A stretch of 15,113 bases of DNA from Clostridiales bacterium. GTDB lineage: Bacteria > Bacillota > Clostridia > Lachnospirales > Lachnospiraceae. The position numbers were made by a program, and so were the translations under genes. Within the stretch, counting starts at the first letter, position 1. Every line of letters begins with the position of its first letter. A model generated the notes under the pieces. It saw only the letters and a list, made by a program, of their open reading frames with translations, was not told the DNA's origin and ran no database searches. The stretch lies in NCBI GenBank assembly GCA_019423835.1, contig JAHZAR010000032.1, positions 10,619-25,731 of the forward strand, in the 5' to 3' direction. Below are positions 14,380-15,113 of this stretch, one piece after another.

Positions 14380-14456
14380 GAGGCGGGAGGCATTAACGGC
14401 TGTGCCCAAAGATATTCCCCGGGCACATGGAAGCCGCCTGCTGTCAGCCCGGCGGC
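14380..14456 (+). promoter_or_regulatory. Foldable leader RNA before the EamA gene
   Basis: In the 5' leader, AGGCGG (14381-14386) can pair with CCGCCT (14434-14439), enclosing GTGCCC (14402-14407) paired with GGGCAC (14421-14426). Alternatively GCCGCC (14433-14438) can pair with GGCGGC (14451-14456), which breaks the outer stem. No T-run follows, so any control would be at translation or stability. I match it to no known riboswitch. Confidence 0.35.
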
Positions 14457-14487
14457 AAATATAAAATACAGAAATGGAGACACAACT

Positions 14488-15113
14488 ATGACTCAACCAA
14501 ACACACTCCGAGGCATTCTGTCTGCTCTGGCAGGCGGCATCCTCTGGGGATTCTCAGGAACCTGCGGACAGTTCCTCTTTTCCTTTGAAGCCGTCGACCC
14601 CTCGTGGCTCACCGTCACAAGAATGCTTTTCGCCGGGATTATCCTGTTAGCTGTATCCTTCCCCGGCCGCCGGACTGCCATGAAAGGAATTCTGACAGAA
14701 AAAAGCAGCCTGATCAGACTGCTTCTCTTTTCTGTCCTCGGTCTTACGACCTGCCAGCTTACCTACCTGACTGCCATCTCCTATTCCAATGCCGGTACTG
14801 CCACCGTTCTTCAGTACCTGGGGCCTGCCCTGATCATGGTCGTCTCTTGTTTTCTGGCAAGACGGCTGCCTTCAGGAAAGGAGGTATTTGCCATTGTTCT
14901 GGCTGTCTCAGGCACCTTTCTGCTGGCAACTCACGGTAATCCAGGTTCTCTGGTTATCTCTCCAGAAGGGCTTTCCTGGGGACTTTCTTCTGCCGTTGCC
15001 CTCGTGCTCTATACCATGCTTCCGGGCAGTCTCATTGCCCGCTGGGGAAGCACCGTTGTCACTGGCTATGGGATGCTCATCGGAGGGATCTTTCTCTTCT
15101 TTCTGACCGGATA
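14488..15113 (+). CDS. EamA/DMT-family transporter (partial, cut by right edge)
   Basis: 208 codons of a drug/metabolite transporter superfamily protein (usual length about 300, ten helices). Visible are the first EamA repeat with GILSALAGGILWGFSGTCGQ and, after it, LTYLTAISYSNAGTATVLQYLGPALIM, a hallmark of the family; then AIVLAVSGTFLLATHG and the start of the second repeat, LSWGLSSAVALVLYTMLPG. ATG 14488 follows TGGAGA with a 7-nt gap. Divergent from the MocR-type regulator, a common pairing in which the regulator controls the exporter or importer. The substrate cannot be told. Confidence 0.93.
   Translation, partial: MTQPNTLRGILSALAGGILWGFSGTCGQFLFSFEAVDPSWLTVTRMLFAGIILLAVSFPGRRTAMKGILTEKSSLIRLLLFSVLGLTTCQLTYLTAISYSNAGTATVLQYLGPALIMVVSCFLARRLPSGKEVFAIVLAVSGTFLLATHGNPGSLVISPEGLSWGLSSAVALVLYTMLPGSLIARWGSTVVTGYGMLIGGIFLFFLTG

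Noticed and set aside
14284..14496. Two overlapping 64-70 codon minus-strand frames between the regulator and the EamA gene
   Set aside because: They run across both promoters in different frames, with no ribosome site or recognisable protein features.
1..15113. CRISPR arrays, tRNA/rRNA genes, IS elements, phage or toxin-antitoxin genes
   Set aside because: None seen on either strand by reading; no regularly spaced repeats, transposase motifs or tRNA-like folds were noticed.

Overview
This window looks like chromosomal DNA from a spore-forming, low-to-mid GC Firmicute of the Lachnospiraceae / Clostridium cluster XIVa type. The protein flavour fits that group (glutamine-type NadE, stomatin/NfeD pair, YitT, TcdA, MocR regulator). 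There is a GerA-type spore germination subunit, Shine-Dalgarno sites are strong AGGAGG-like, and the promoters are of the TTGACA-N17-TATAAT type. I see no rRNA, tRNA, CRISPR, IS element or prophage gene.

Layout, left to right. (1) 1-2742, minus strand: a housekeeping cluster of a small three-helix membrane protein, birA, and mutY (3' end beyond the left edge), with a consensus promoter at 2714-2742 and a hairpin terminator between birA and mutY. (2) 2902-3048, plus strand: a possible 48-residue protein that shares a strong bidirectional terminator (3078-3106) with the convergent gene to its right. (3) 3150-4615, minus strand: an nfeD-like gene followed one base later by an SPFH/stomatin gene, with its own promoter. 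(4) 4672-8900, minus strand: a tight set of MATE transporter, glutamine-dependent NAD synthetase, and TrmH/SpoU-type RNA methyltransferase. The NAD synthetase is broken into two overlapping reading frames: amidase half 6379-7392, synthetase half 5493-6470. (5) 8933-11123, minus strand: a YitT membrane protein with a roughly 220-nt structured leader, then tcdA with its own promoter and an unusual hairpin between its Shine-Dalgarno and start codon. (6) 11214-12739, plus strand: an orphan GerA/SpoVAF-like germination protein behind a sigma-G-like promoter. (7) 12768-15113: a MocR/PdxR-type GntR-aminotransferase regulator (minus) divergent from an EamA/DMT transporter (plus, cut by the right edge). 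They share a 304-nt region with two promoters, a repeated octamer and foldable leader RNA.

Most of the content is ordinary housekeeping. The points worth a second look are the split nadE with a shortened linker, the MocR regulator whose PLP-binding lysine is arginine, the yitT leader with two mutually exclusive hairpins, and the SD-hairpin-start arrangement of tcdA. I see no clear sign of a wholly new multi-gene system.
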